Below, in pieces: positions 1-12,200 of a DNA stretch of 64,000 nucleotides. Every line of letters begins with the position of its first letter. The stretch's first letter is position 1. A program made the translations under genes and the position numbers. This DNA comes from Nematopogon swammerdamellus. Lineage: Eukaryota > Arthropoda > Insecta > Lepidoptera > Adelidae. The notes under the pieces are model-generated. The model searched no databases, was not told the DNA's origin, and was given only the letters and a program-made list of their open reading frames with translations. The stretch is from the NCBI GenBank assembly GCA_946902875.1, contig OX336338.1:11523971-11587970 (forward strand), in the 5' to 3' direction.

Positions 1-96
1 GGACGGACTGACAGACTTTATAGTTGAGGATTCTCTCCCCCACATCAAATTGTTGGTTTGATCTTAATCTCTTTGATTTTAATGTTGTTTGTGCAG

Positions 97-776
97 GTGT
101 GCCTGGGATTCGTGCAAAATCTGGACGAGAACGGAGTACCTCAGAGGATTACCAATGAATACGTGCTGAGTGGGCGTTACGAGATTGATATTGCTGGAAT
201 TAGGTACCTATGTTTACCAAAATGTGTGCAATCTGACATAAAGTACTTATTAAAAAAATATATAGGTATATTCAAAAGGCTGACATCGCTATTGTTTAGA
301 AACATTTTTTAGAAACTTGAGCAGCTAATTCTAGAAATTCCAGGTATACTAGGTCGCATATTATTTCTGGGTGGGTACCACCGTATTGGACGTAAGATGG
401 CCGCATAGCAGCCGCGGATCTCTTCTAGTCCAGTATAGCCAGCAATCCAGGGAAGTCTTCGGTATGTTATCTACCTTCTCGGAAGTGATATTGGCTGGTC
501 GGAGCATGTGCTTTGGCCCCTCCGACTCAGCTCATAATCGGATTACATACAAAAAAAAATCAATGCGGATTTTAATAGTGTGTGTTTATCAATGTATGTA
601 TGTGGAGCGTTGATTGTTGCAGATATGCAGCCAAAGTGCACTTGCACTCTCCGAACTTGCCCACCAAGTATCCAGACCAGGAGCGGGACGTGTACAAAGC
701 AACGCGCGACCACAGGCCTCTCTACTCACCCGCCAAACCGATACACAACACGCCTGCACATCAACGCACCTCCTAG
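97..776 (+). CDS. PDPR-like mitochondrial protein, last two coding exons (gene continues upstream)
   Basis: Two exons, 97-203 and 623-776, are read. The first follows a CAG acceptor and ends at a GTACCT donor. The second follows a TTGTTGCAG acceptor and ends at TAG. Joined in phase they give the C-terminal end of a GCV_T/aminomethyltransferase-type barrel, with the motifs VCLGFVQNLDENG, YEIDIAGIRYAAKVHLHSP and LPTKYPDQERD. This end is shared by the PDPR, sarcosine and dimethylglycine dehydrogenase family. The 'YEIDIAG' wording fits the pyruvate dehydrogenase phosphatase regulatory subunit best. In that case the protein acts in the mitochondrial matrix to control PDH phosphatase. The catalytic FAD domain lies outside the window, so PDPR versus a folate-linked dehydrogenase cannot be settled here. 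The intron between the exons holds a SINE fragment. Confidence 0.6.
351..510 (+). repeat. SINE fragment inside the PDPR-like intron
   Basis: The words GGTACCACCGTATTGGACG and CTAGTCCAGTATAGCCAGCA match the body and tail of the SINE-like repeats at 13255-13540, 20925-21180 and 39770-40100. The tRNA-like head is missing here. Confidence 0.45.
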
Positions 777-1038
777 CCTACGCTCAGTGCACCCTGCACA
801 TCACATCGTTCTACTATTTATACGTGTTTGTGTCAATCAGTTCTGCTCAATCTCATGTTTCAAATAATAGTCTTTAACATTTTAAAAGTATCCCATTACA
901 TTAAGTACTACTGAAAGGGCAAGCTCCCAACTTTGTAAATTATTAAAAATTGTTGATTAAATTGTATTTATTAATATTATTTAAGAATACATTTTTATAA
1001 TTTATGTTGAATGAACAACATAATACCTAAAATGTGTA

Positions 1039-1044
1039 AATAAA
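1039..1044 (+). terminator. polyadenylation signal of the PDPR-like gene
   Basis: AATAAA lies about 265 bases after the stop codon, in AT-rich 3' UTR. It is the first canonical hexamer after the stop. No other gene separates it from the stop. Confidence 0.5.
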
Positions 1045-1723
1045 ATAGTAACTAATGAGTTCTTATTTTACTGTAATACTCATTCATCGGTACATACATA
1101 CCTGACATGCCAGCTTCCGATCTATTAATCGTAGTAACTACATACCTTAGGTAGATATGATGAAAAGTTAAATGTGACTATTTGCTGGAATTTTTAATAA
1201 TTTCCTGCTCAAAAGGTAAGAATCCGCCATTTTGAAAAATATTTGTCAGTAAATGATTTAAAAAAAAAGTAATTCGTTTGATATTTTGTCACCTAATGAT
1301 GACTAAACCTCATAGAAATAAAGTTATGTAATTAAACGCTAAACCTTTTTAATTGAACCATTTTATTCATTCAGCTTTAGTTCATTGAGCCACGGATGGA
1401 GGAAGGAACACTTTCCTCCATCCGACATAAACCTAAAGTTTCTATTTATAAATAGTTTCTATTATTTTATTAATTTACTTACAGTTTACAGTTACCTATC
1501 AGAATAATGTTCTATTTTGTATTTATTTATCAATTAGGACTATACCTCTTTAATTCTTTTCGAAATTAATAGTTTTTTTCTTGTCGCACCCATTTTTAGT
1601 ATTTCGTTACATTATATTTCGTTACGTTATTTTGTAGTGATTTATCAAGATTTTTGAACGCAACTTTAAGTCATACGGTTGGCAACACCGGCCCGATTTT
1701 GATTGGTGAATGATAAAACTGCC

Positions 1724-1755
1724 ATGGCGTCTTTGGAAGCAGTGACAGCGTTTAG
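1724..1755 (+). other. Possible first (5' UTR or uORF) exon upstream of RhoGAP68F
   Basis: An ATG in good Kozak context (GCCATGG) opens a short frame reading MASLEAVTAF, which runs straight into a GGTGAGAAT donor. If spliced to the acceptor at 6248 the frame stops within eight codons, before the RhoGAP start at 6291. It would then be a leader exon with an upstream ORF, not N-terminal coding sequence. Transcript data are needed; the evidence is only start context plus donor. Confidence 0.25.
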
Positions 1756-2484
1756 GTGAGAATGTCGCAGCGTCGAACATGCAAACAATTTCATTACACT
1801 GAATTAAAACACAATCTTTTCCCAGTAAGTTGTTTTAGAATATTGATCCCGATTTAATATGTCATAGAGTAATAGATCTTACATTTATCTAGTCCTTTTG
1901 TAATGTTTTGATTCTATTGTTGTCAGGGAAATAATTTTTAGGATATATTTTGCAAAAAATGTCATTACATTTCGTTACGATTTCGTTACGTAACGAAATC
2001 TTTGTATTATTATAAAGCTTCATGCACATTGGAATTTTCTCAACATAACATTATTTATAAAAAATATAAAAACCGACTTCAAATATGTATGAAATAATAG
2101 GATTTCTTTTAGGACCCTGGAGTTGAAAGCGTCACAAAAGCATAAAAGGATTTCATCCGCTCATGTTTTCTTTCAAACATAATTTTTTTGCTTGCTTCAA
2201 CTTATAAACAACAAGATCCAATAAATTTTGGTTATTCAATACATTTTGTGTTTTTATTTACGTATTTCCATTAAAATGCAAGCCAATGTAAATGTTACTA
2301 TATAAATAAATTTTCGTTACATATTTAGAGTTTCGTTACAGTGTTTCGTGAAAATGACTCATTTAAAGACCCTTCACAGTTATTTTCCCTCGAGCCATCA
2401 AGTTGGCTAACCTGAGCCCTGTGCTGCCATAATTGGTTCGTACTATTTCCCTAGGTATACGAAATATTTGAATATATTTTTAGA

Positions 2485-2600
2485 ATAGAATATAAACTCT
2501 TTATTGCACACAAGTTGAAAGAAGAACAGTACACGACAAGAAACAAGAAATGCAGGAGTGCGCAAAGGTGGACTTATCAGGTACTTATACATAATTCCCA
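2485..2600 (-). repeat. Dispersed-repeat-like stretch
   Basis: The segment reads like the reverse complement of a retroelement 3' region (AACTCTTTATTGCACACAAG, then an A-rich run with ACAGTACACGACAAG). I recall this type as common in Lepidoptera, but no second copy in this window confirms it. The stretch 1060-2480 around it is AT-rich and otherwise featureless apart from the candidate leader exon. Confidence 0.3.
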
Positions 2601-3007
2601 CTACCACGGGTAAAATATTAATAGCAAGTAACCCTTTTTAGGACCGTACCGTACCGTAGTACTAGTGACAGCAAGTGGCGCCAACCTAGCGAAAGATACA
2701 ACGACATGTGTCAGAGGTGAAAATAGAGTTGCCGCTTTATGACTAGGGTATTTCATTTATTACATCTTATGGTTACTTCGTTTTATTTATCTCAAAGTGG
2801 GAACTGATAAATCGATGTGTCTCATGCATATTCGATCGACTAAAACACCTGGAGTAGAAAAAAAAATTTAAATTAATATAGCAACACTTTAGCCTTACGT
2901 CAAATCAATCAAGCAAGCAGAATACAATAGTCGTGGGCCGTGGCAGAGCTTTAGTTATTTATTCTCTTTGATACGCTGCGCCGTCTACCGTCAAACCCCT
3001 CCGTATA

Positions 3008-3516
3008 AGTAAGGGAGTGCGCAGACGACCGACTGTCCAACGACTTGATTTTAATTGAGTCGGATATAGTCGTTGAGGTTAGCACACGGACGATTATCCA
3101 CTATTATTCTCTCTCTCACTCTGCAGGTAGTGCGCGCTCATGAACAAAGGAGGAGAAAAAGTCGGCGGCGAATTGAGTTGAGTCGGAGAATCATGCTAGT
3201 AGTTGTACAGTTTTTTCTAATAGTTGGGGGGGCATGGTCCCAGCTTAAAAATCGGATCGGCTCCGTGTGCGCACCCTCTCTGTAGTTGGGACCGCCCGCC
3301 GACTTCTTCGCCTACAGCGGCCGTCGGTTTTAGTCGGCCAACTCATTTTCTTCCCCTTTGTTCCTCACTGCGCCGCTACCTGCAGAGTGAGAGAAAGAAT
3401 AATTATATACCTCAAGATTATATACCTCAGTGACCGTTCCAACCCGATCAAACTCAAATCTCAATTAAATAATCAAGTCGGTGGACAGTCGGTCGTCTGC
3501 GGTAGCCCTTACTCTA
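3008..3516. mobile_element. Foldback (long terminal inverted repeat) DNA element
   Basis: The outer arms are inverted copies. The left arm contains GCAGACGACCGACTGTCCA, then CGACTTGATT, and later CTCTCTCACTCTGCAGGTAG. The right arm (about 3378-3516) carries the same words reverse-complemented in the mirrored order. The centre is partly self-complementary too, with GTCGGCGGCG on one side and AGTCGGCGGGCGG on the reverse of the other. Short ORFs here have no transposase features. It is a non-autonomous foldback or MITE. Confidence 0.7.
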
Positions 3517-4154
3517 TGAGTATTTTATTCTTTGCTCTATGGTAACATTTGTGCTCTGTGGTTGTATGACGTACTTATGTACATCTGTGTTGTATGTATG
3601 TATTTATTTGGCTGTACGTACAGACTCTAGATTTTTATTTACTCAGTCGAGTCAAGTCAAACAAATATCTTTCTTTTCCTGTTGTGCTCGCTCACTAGTG
3701 ATTATTGATATTGTGCTGGGTCCCTTTTGATTTCATGATCTATATACCTAAAATAACGACTACAGAATCTCGGATGTTCTACGACAGCCACCAGTCACCA
3801 ACACCGCCAGCCCAAGGTGAATAGGCTACTTGGAAAATCTGTGCCGTTTTATAGTACTTATCTACTTGATTAACATCTTAGAATAGTATATAGTTGGGTT
3901 CCTCATTCACACAATAAGATACAGAACATGTAACAACATAGAGCTAGGAGGAGGAGGAAGTCAGCTCAGCTTATGTGCTAACAGCTCCCTCGCGGCGAGA
4001 GCGCTGCAGAGCTGGTCTTCCGCTGCTCCCAACACACGTAAGCATATAACAAAATTAAAATAATATCAGCTATCAACATCTAGGAGGCTTGGTTTCTGTG
4101 ACTTTGTGTAGCACATAAGCGTAGACAGAAAAATAGTTCTGGACTCCGCACTTC

Positions 4155-4275
4155 ATACTTCAACTATTACTAAAGTGGGACACATTCGCAATCCCCGTGC
4201 ATCACAGTCCATGGGCATCCTTCTAGGTGAAACAATGCCACATGTCGCACTATCCATGAAAAAAGCCGCCAAGTG
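4155..4275 (+). repeat. Diverged arm of the palindromic family seen at 13972-14229
   Basis: It shares ACATTCGCAATCCCCGTGCA, GGGCATCCTTCTAGG and CCACATGTCGCACTAT with one arm of the palindromic element in RhoGAP68F intron 4. Only one arm is present. Confidence 0.5.
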
Positions 4276-4479
4276 CGAGTTGGAGTCGCGCACCGAGGGT
4301 TCCGTACCATCACACAATATGTTTGTATTAACTATGTACAAAAATAATTGTGTTTTTGGAAAATCACAAAACACCTAAATAAAAACTACACCAATGGTTT
4401 CACTGTCAGGCTTTCGTATAGTTGAAATATACAAATTTATTGTTTTATATGATAGGTAGGTATAACCAGATATTTACAC

Positions 4480-5410
4480 TTTTCAGAGTTTTCCTTTGCT
4501 TGTGATGTGAGACCTTGCTTTTTGCCAAATTTCATTACTCTAGCTAGATCATCGGTAACTTTTGATTTCATTTGAGTGAGTTTGCAAGTATTAAAATTTT
4601 ACATAAATAGCCTTATCTTTTGATTATGTTGATTTAGACGCTCTCATTTTCTATAACTAGAAGGGATCGCAGACCTTAGTATTTCATATTAATTTCAATT
4701 TGATGTCTTGACTCGTTCCGGAAAAAAATGGTCTTGACATACAAACAAACACATTTTTTTAATGTCATATTACAAGTTTACAATTTTCGGATTTTTTCCT
4801 TTACTTGTGCTGTAAGACCTTGCTTCTTACCAAATTTTATGATTCTAAGTTAAAGGGAAATACTAGCTTTTGAATTGACTTGAGTGAGTTTGCGAGTATG
4901 AAATCTGACATGGATGGCCGTATCTTTTGATTGCGTTGATTTAGAAGCTTGCATTTTCTACACCTTACAGAGATTGTAGATGTCATATTAATTTCATTTG
5001 ATATCTTGATCCGTTCCTGAGAAAAAGGGTCCTACCTACATATAAAACAAACAAAAAAATTGTTGAATGTCATAACTACAAATTTAAAATTTTCGGATTT
5101 TTCCCTTTACTTGTGCTGTGAGACCTTGCTTCTTACCAGATTTCATGATTCTAGATTAACGAGAAGTACCCTATAGGTCTTGATTTGATTTGCCAGTAGC
5201 AAAATATGTGACTTAAATTGCCGTATCTAGTGATTGTGTTGACTTAGAAGCTTAAATTTTTTACACCTCCAAGGGACCGTAGACCTAGTATTTGATATTA
5301 ATTTCAACTTGGTACCTCTACCCGTTACTGAGAAAAAAGGTCTTGACAGACAGACAGACGGACAACAAAGTGATCCTATAAGGCTTCCGTTTTTTCCTCT
5401 TTTAAGGTAC
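4480..5410 (+). repeat. Three tandem diverged ~300-bp units
   Basis: Units begin near 4480, 4785 and 5090. Each has the same order of words: a TTTTCCTTT..CTTGTG..GTGAGACCTTGCTT block, CCAAATTTCAT or a variant, TTGATTT..GAGTGAGTTTGC or a variant, TATCTTTTGAT..GTTGATTTAGA, then ATATTAATTTCAA and a CGTTCC or CGTTAC..GAGAAAAA end. The last unit closes with GACAGACAGACGGACAACAAAG and GGTACGGTACCCTAAAA, a tail of common insect dispersed-repeat type. This is probably a repeat amplified internally. Confidence 0.65.
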
Positions 5411-5510
5411 GGTACCCTAAAAAAGAAGAGCCTTTAGAATTTTGACGATTAAAATTCCTAAATTTACTATTATAATATGTATGTACCTAATCATTTCCAT
5501 CACTTTGTCT

Positions 5511-5990
5511 CTTTTTTTTTTTTTTTTTTATGGAAACTGACACGGTTGGCTACATCACCTACAACATCCGTGATGTCAGCCCATAACACCGGGTGAACTT
5601 GGTGCCACTTGGTATAGATATTTATACATTTGTATCGTGTTTAACCTCTGGGCTTCCGGAAGGGTCTGCCTGGCTATCTGACAAGATATAGTTGTTTTTG
5701 TCAGAGTACGATCTCCGCTGGTTTTCATGTATGCAGTCAATAATCGCATACATCAATGTTATGTGCAGCTTCGGCTTGTAACACGGAAGCATATTTCTCA
5801 AGGTGTGATGACGCTCTCCATAGATCCACGATTTCTCGCGACCTCTTCTAGTGACCTCTTCTACTGTTGGGAACTTTAGGTCATTGTGAAGGATCTCGTT
5901 AGTGACATACCGCGGAGCTGTAATTATTCTGAGCACTAAGTCTGTTTGGTACAGAGTCAATGTCTGCACTTTGATGACAAGTACTACTTA
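5511..5990 (-). mobile_element. 5'-truncated jockey-like non-LTR retrotransposon
   Basis: On the minus strand, 5969-5622 encodes the end of a reverse-transcriptase ORF. Motifs are LVLRIITAPRYVTNEILHNDL and KFPTVEEVTRR, which is the 'thumb' wording of jockey-clade elements. A 3' UTR with GGTGTTATGGGCTGACATC follows. It ends in a T-run on the plus strand (about 5511-5529), which is the element's polyA tail. The same 3' tail recurs on the plus strand at 12222-12325. Confidence 0.7.
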
Positions 5991-6290
5991 CAACTGGAAC
6001 CATCTCTTTGTCGAAAAGTGCGTGTGAGCCCATATGTATTTACCAAATTAATTTTATTTATTTTGTAGTTGTTATGTGATGTCTGTCTCATTACGAGTAT
6101 AGCTGTTAAAAAAAAACAATTGACTATTATTTTTACACGAACAAAGTAATAATGTAGGCAAAACGGTCAGAAAGATTATTTGCAATACCAAGTTAAACTA
6201 AAATTAAAACATTACTTAAATATTGTATCCTTTATTGTTGCATTGCAGTGAGCAGATTGTAAGAGATTTTTAGAACGACATATAAACATC

Positions 6291-9200
6291 ATGGATCGGG
6301 ACCATCACCCTAAACCGAGTCCAGTGAAAGCATTCCAAGGTAAGTGGTTAGGTGGAGTAAGCTTAAATTAAACTATTTAATTCTTATAAAATAAAGTATT
6401 AGCTTGTGGGTATTATCAGTAACCGAATGCTTGGAAATTACTAAAAATGCAAAAACACATACGTGGGTCACACTGAAAGTTTTAAGAAACTCAAAAATGA
6501 ATCAATGTAGGAAGCGGCTAATAACTATGTTGTTTTTAGAAGTAGTCTCCATCATCGTCGCATAGTATACATCGTCGCATTGGATGGAACCACTGAGAGA
6601 AGTAGTGGATCCACTCTTCTTTAGGGATCTCTTCCATAGCCCTTTCGAACGCAGTCACTGCATCTTCAGTTTAACTTTGATTTTTGGGAATAAATAAAAG
6701 TCACAATGTGCCAGTCTCGGGCTGTATAACTCATTATCTTTACGTCTCTCTACATCTGGTGGTGTTTCTTCACCACGACAATGGTGTGGTGAAGAAAGAT
6801 CCTGCTTCAAGGGCGCTGCTGTCGAACTTTTTCCAAGACAACTGGCAAACAATTGTTAATATACCAGTCTTCCGTACGTAACTGCCCTTTTGGCTTCCAG
6901 CACAACTGTCGCGAAATGACCCATCCGTCTAAAGAAAGAGGCAACCTTCATTTTTCCTTGGCTTCTTCATTTCTTTACTTTTGTTGTGTACCGATTTATC
7001 TTTTGGTTTCACTGTGCAGATTGTCTTTTGGTTTCGGGTTTGGAACAATATATCTAGCTTTCATCACCTATCACTATGTCAAACACAGCATTCGAGTCAC
7101 CTCCATTGTATTTTTTTAGCATTTCGCAGCACTAATCCATGAGACGGGGTTTTTGGTATTCGGTCAAATTGTGGGGTATCCATCTAGTACAAAGCTTCCT
7201 GGCGCCTAAATGTTCATGTAAGATTTTTTGTACTTGACTCATACCAATACCTAAGCTTGCCCGAATCTGTTGATTGAGAAGGTCACTCTCTTATCAGCCT
7301 CTATCATACTCCGCACAGCACTGATATTATCTTCGGTTGTCACTGTTGAAGGTCGTCCCTCACGCAGATCATCAGTGAAGATTGCTATGACCACACTTAA
7401 ACTCATTGAACCAGTTGTACGCGATAAGGCTTCTTTCAATTGGCTTCTTCTGCCAATTGAAATCTATCATAAGTTAGTTATGAGACCACACCGAAAGTCG
7501 AAATAAATCATGGAGCGAATATTTTCTCGCGTTAGATTTATCATGACGTCACCTTTAAAATTGCCTCCATTTTGTTTTTTTTATGTCTTATTTCATCACT
7601 ACTATGTGTCACCATCGAGGGACAATTGGAATTTTGTATGGCTCTTGATCAATGACTTGTTAAGTGGGGGATCACTGTCCCTCACTATTTTGTGCAGCAT
7701 CTACTTGTGCTATGTTGTCTTGGGGTAACTTGTAGTGTCTCAGTCTCCACTGAGAGGTTGGAGGGTCCGTGAGCAGAAGAGCCAAGTTGTTTGGATATTG
7801 GTTTATTCGCCTTCTATAAGATTTAGTCTGGGCCAGGATTTCTTCATTGATTGTTAGGACTTTCAGATCATGGTGTGGTATGTCACCAATGAGCTGAGTG
7901 CAACCTGTTATAATGCGTAGCACCTTCAACTGGGAAGCATTGGATTATGTCCATGATTATGTATGTCCGTGTTTGATTTAAATGCTGTACCTACCCCATG
8001 ACAAATGAATTCAATATACCTCATCAGGTTACCAAAGGGCTCTATTTCATTGGTATTTTGACTAACTGGCCCATTCTCAAAATTTACAGTTTCACCCTAG
8101 TATCCTAATGCTTCTCGCATTGTAACGTGTGCACAAAAATAATGTATTTTTGGATGTTTTCAGCATTGCACGGGGGGAATGTAGAGGGAGAGGAACAGTA
8201 CACGAGTCTCTCTGAGTATCACGACTATGAACCCAACTTGGAATTTGATGATTCAGAGCTTTTACAAACCTCCCGCACTCTAGGTACCTAGTGAAAAATA
8301 TTCTTATTCATGGATTCGTCTGTCTGTGAGTTATTTATGTATGAAAAGAGTTGTAAAGGTAGCCTAGAAGTAAGTAAAACCTATACAATATGTGGATACC
8401 CACAGAAAGAGGAGGTTCTCTATAATGTTACGCCTGTCAAGGGCGTGCCCAGAGAAATTCGTTTTGGTGTTAGCCGCTGCGATCTGCGGTGCCTAGGTCA
8501 CGTTTACAATACATATTTGGTGCATGCTCGGCCGATTACTCAATCAATGCTGGTGTTCCACAAGGATCCGTGCTGTCGCCTACGCTGTTTCTATTATTTA
8601 TTAACGACATGCTCTCGCTCGGCGAAATACATTGCTACGCGGACGACAGCACGGTGCACGAAGGGTTCATCAAAGACTGGAAGGGTAGAGAGGCGTCAGC
8701 AGCAAACGCGAGACGCGAAACTGTTGCTCGGGTTGACCTGGTTCTCGATAAAGTATCCTCATGGGGGAAGGAGAACTTGGTCAACTTCAACGTAGCTAAG
8801 ACGCAAGCCTGTGCCTTCTCTACTAAGGCTGATCCGTTTCCACTCCAAGCAACTTTCCAGGGCAGCCAAGTCCCCAATGATGGTAGTCTGGGCGTCCTGG
8901 GTATAGAGGTGTCCAGGGACGTTGGATTTCGATCGTTCATAGAATCCAAGGCGAAACTAGCATCTCGAAAATTAGGGATACTCTACCGATGTCGGCGATT
9001 TTTCACACCGGTCCAATTGCTTACACTCTATAAAGCACAAGTAAGACCGGTGATGGAATATTGCAGTCATCTTTGGGAGGGTTCCCCTGAGTACCTTCTT
9101 TCAGCCTTGGATTCTATCCAACGACGAGCCATTCGCCTCATTGGCGACTCTGTACTCACAAAGGACCTTCAACCTCTAAAACACAGACGTATCGTTGGGT

Positions 9201-12200
9201 CATTGAGCCTGTTTTATCGGTACTACTATGGCCGCTGCTCTGACGAAATTGCTTCCCTTATCCCTCCTCCTCCTGTTCGCCTTCGCCAAACCCGCCATAC
9301 TCTCGCGGAACACCCCTTTGTAGTAGACAGACGAGTACTTCGAACGGCACGATTCTCCAAATCGTTCTTGTGCCGCACTGCAAAGGTGTGGAACGGGCTT
9401 CCGGGGAATATCTTTCCCCACTCCTACAATCCACGAATCTTCAAATCGCGGGTAAATAGCCTTTCCCCAGCGACATTAGTCCACCTCCAAGCTGGACTGG
9501 CACCTCCTCGGGGGTGATATTGGCTGCGCCTGAGGCTTCGACCTCGGACACAGCCAGCTAGTTCGGAAACAATAAAAAAAAAAAAAAAACATATATTATA
9601 CATGGTGAACAAAAAACCTGTCGAACACCCGAAGGCAGGAAGTACAGTTTCAGATACTGAATCGGATAGGCTAGTTTTTTTTTTAAATTCCGACCAAATT
9701 TTTCAATAAAAAAATTTAATTAGTATCACGACCTTTTACTTCTAATGAAAAATTCTTTACTCTAGGCGGCGCGGTGGAGGCGGCGCGCGCGCAACACAAA
9801 GGGCGCACCGCCGCCTCGCCGCCAGTGTCATAAATTATCTTGAGGCCGCATTCAGCGTGTTCTTATGTCTTTAGTGAGATTCTTTGTAAAATAATTTGCT
9901 GATTTTAATATTTTTTTTTGTCTTCTGTACTGAAAATGAAGTCGGTAAGTGCTTTGAGGTCTGTTATTGTGCAACAAACTATTATTTTGTGTACTATTAG
10001 GTTTTAGAATATTACCTAGGTAGGTACCTCGAAAACTGATATCACATGCTTAAGACATATGGTAGTAGGGTTTAACTTCACCTCACTGTTATGATGGCAT
10101 GCAGACATAATTTAGTTATTTCAAGACATCTTGATACTTAGGAATAATTGAAAAAGGGCACATTTTCATTGAAATTTCGAAAAAAAAACTAGCCTATCCG
10201 ATTCAGTATCTGAAACTGTACTTCCTGCCTTCGGGTGTTCGACAGGTTTTTTGTTCACCGTGTATTTATTAGTTTTCGGGGAGAATGGAGATGGAGAGGG
10301 GGGGGGGGGGGGGGGGGCACGCCTATGACGCCTGAGACTGCGTTGAGTTGAGTGAGACAGTGAACATGATTGAAGTGGTACGTACTAGTTGCTTGCGAGT
10401 GTTGCTCGGTGCGGATTCGCCCCGCTTGAATTTACTGTGAAGCTCGCATGAATAGTATTAATGGTTTGCAGCCCCAATACCGCCCGAACTGCTGGACATC
10501 CAGCCCGAGGATTATCTCGAGGGTCCAGTAAGCGATGGCACTATAGAAGAAAACTTCGAGGAAGAGTTGGCGCGAGCCCCTCAGGTATACTCCGAGGTTA
10601 TTATCACTTCACTATACTTTCTCTAATGCACTGCACGTTTGTTTATCAATTTGTAATCTTTAACATACTTTTTAAACAGCATGTTGTTCATTTTCTTGAT
10701 ATTCTTCATAACATCGTACATAAGGTGTGTACTTAATGCCTATGTCATTTTCCACCAGTCTACCCTTTTTAACGTATTTATCTGTACCAGGGTAGGTGCA
10801 ACAAAACGAATATAAAAACAAAAAGTAAAAGATAAAAATATATATATGTATATAAAACTAAATAAAGCTAGCTACATGCAATTACTGTAGCCAACTCAGA
10901 AACTAGGGACGCAGAAGAAGAGATTTAGGACCACCCCTCATGAAAGCACGCTCAGTTAGGTACCATACCAGCAGACTTGTCGACTTTTGTGGGGCTGTCG
11001 CACTATTGATATTATGCTGTTTGAAGATATATATTATTATTTATTTATTTAGGTATGTACACTAGCAGCTTGCAGCTGATACCTATTTAAGTGTTGAGTG
11101 CTCTTTTTTGTGATACATCTTATATAATTATGTTTTTATTTTTATTAGGTATACTTGTTGCTTTTTATTTGTTTGTTTATGTTTATCATTTTTATTATTT
11201 TTTGTACATAATAAATAAAAAAACACATATTTTTGATTATATTTCGACTATTCTTTGTCATCGTCAGAGAATACAATTTTAAAATGTAATTTTATCTAGT
11301 GTTTGTCAAGTAGATTTTTAAAACCATTCACTAAGATAGCAATTATTACATCTTGTGGTAGCTTGTTCCAAGAGTCTCCTTCTCAGTTAGTTAGAAAGTA
11401 CTTTCTGGGTTGAAATTGGAACTGTTTCTATTTATAAGAATGTCCACGGAGTTTCCTATTAGGCGTTCATTGTGTACATTGAATTAAGTAACAAATTAAC
11501 AAATGATATTCATATATAGTAAATAGTTAGTTTATTGTGTACCCATTAAAGGTATTTGTTTTGACGTGAATTAGAGGAAAGGTCTTTGAGCTCGGGTGCG
11601 ACTAAAAAAAAATAATCTTTTTTTGTACTTTGCGACGCTTAGTAGGTACTCGGCAACCAGACTACGTACAACAATTCTAAATATGTCGGATGAAATCTGG
11701 CGACTTCAAATAAATAATACATTTTTATTTTGTCATCCATCCCTTCTGGCCCAAATCGACCCTTCAAGTTGGCATGTTTTGAAAAATGCAAAAACACGCA
11801 AACTTCAAACACCTCTTGCGCTTTAGTCGTTAACGCTGCATAATCTGTCTGTTCGAGACAAACTCTAACGAACAGACAAAGGTTTTAACTTTACTTCAAA
11901 CTTCGATACTTCAAAGAAAACCATGTATGAAGCCTAGATGGGGCAATATGGGCTACCAAAGTTGAAAAATTTTCTTACGAAAAAATTGTTTCATACTGCG
12001 CAAACATCAAATTCACGAACTAAGTTTGACGGCTGCATGTACATGCAGACTCCCTCGATTTTTTTATCATAGATAATACCACGGTGGGACTGCTCGGCAT
12101 GCTGTTATGAGATATAGACCTAGTAGGTAATGAAGTGGTGGGGCCGGTACTTAAAAAGAATATCCCCAATGCATGTCGTAAAAGGCGACTAAGGGATAAG

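Noticed and set aside
5622..5969. Host gene on the minus strand
   Set aside because: The protein reads as the thumb region of a jockey reverse transcriptase and is followed by a polyA tail, so it is a transposon fragment.
8310..8795. 161-codon ORF overlapping the CR1-like element
   Set aside because: Its second half is a wrong-frame reading of the reverse transcriptase, and its first half is intron without motifs.
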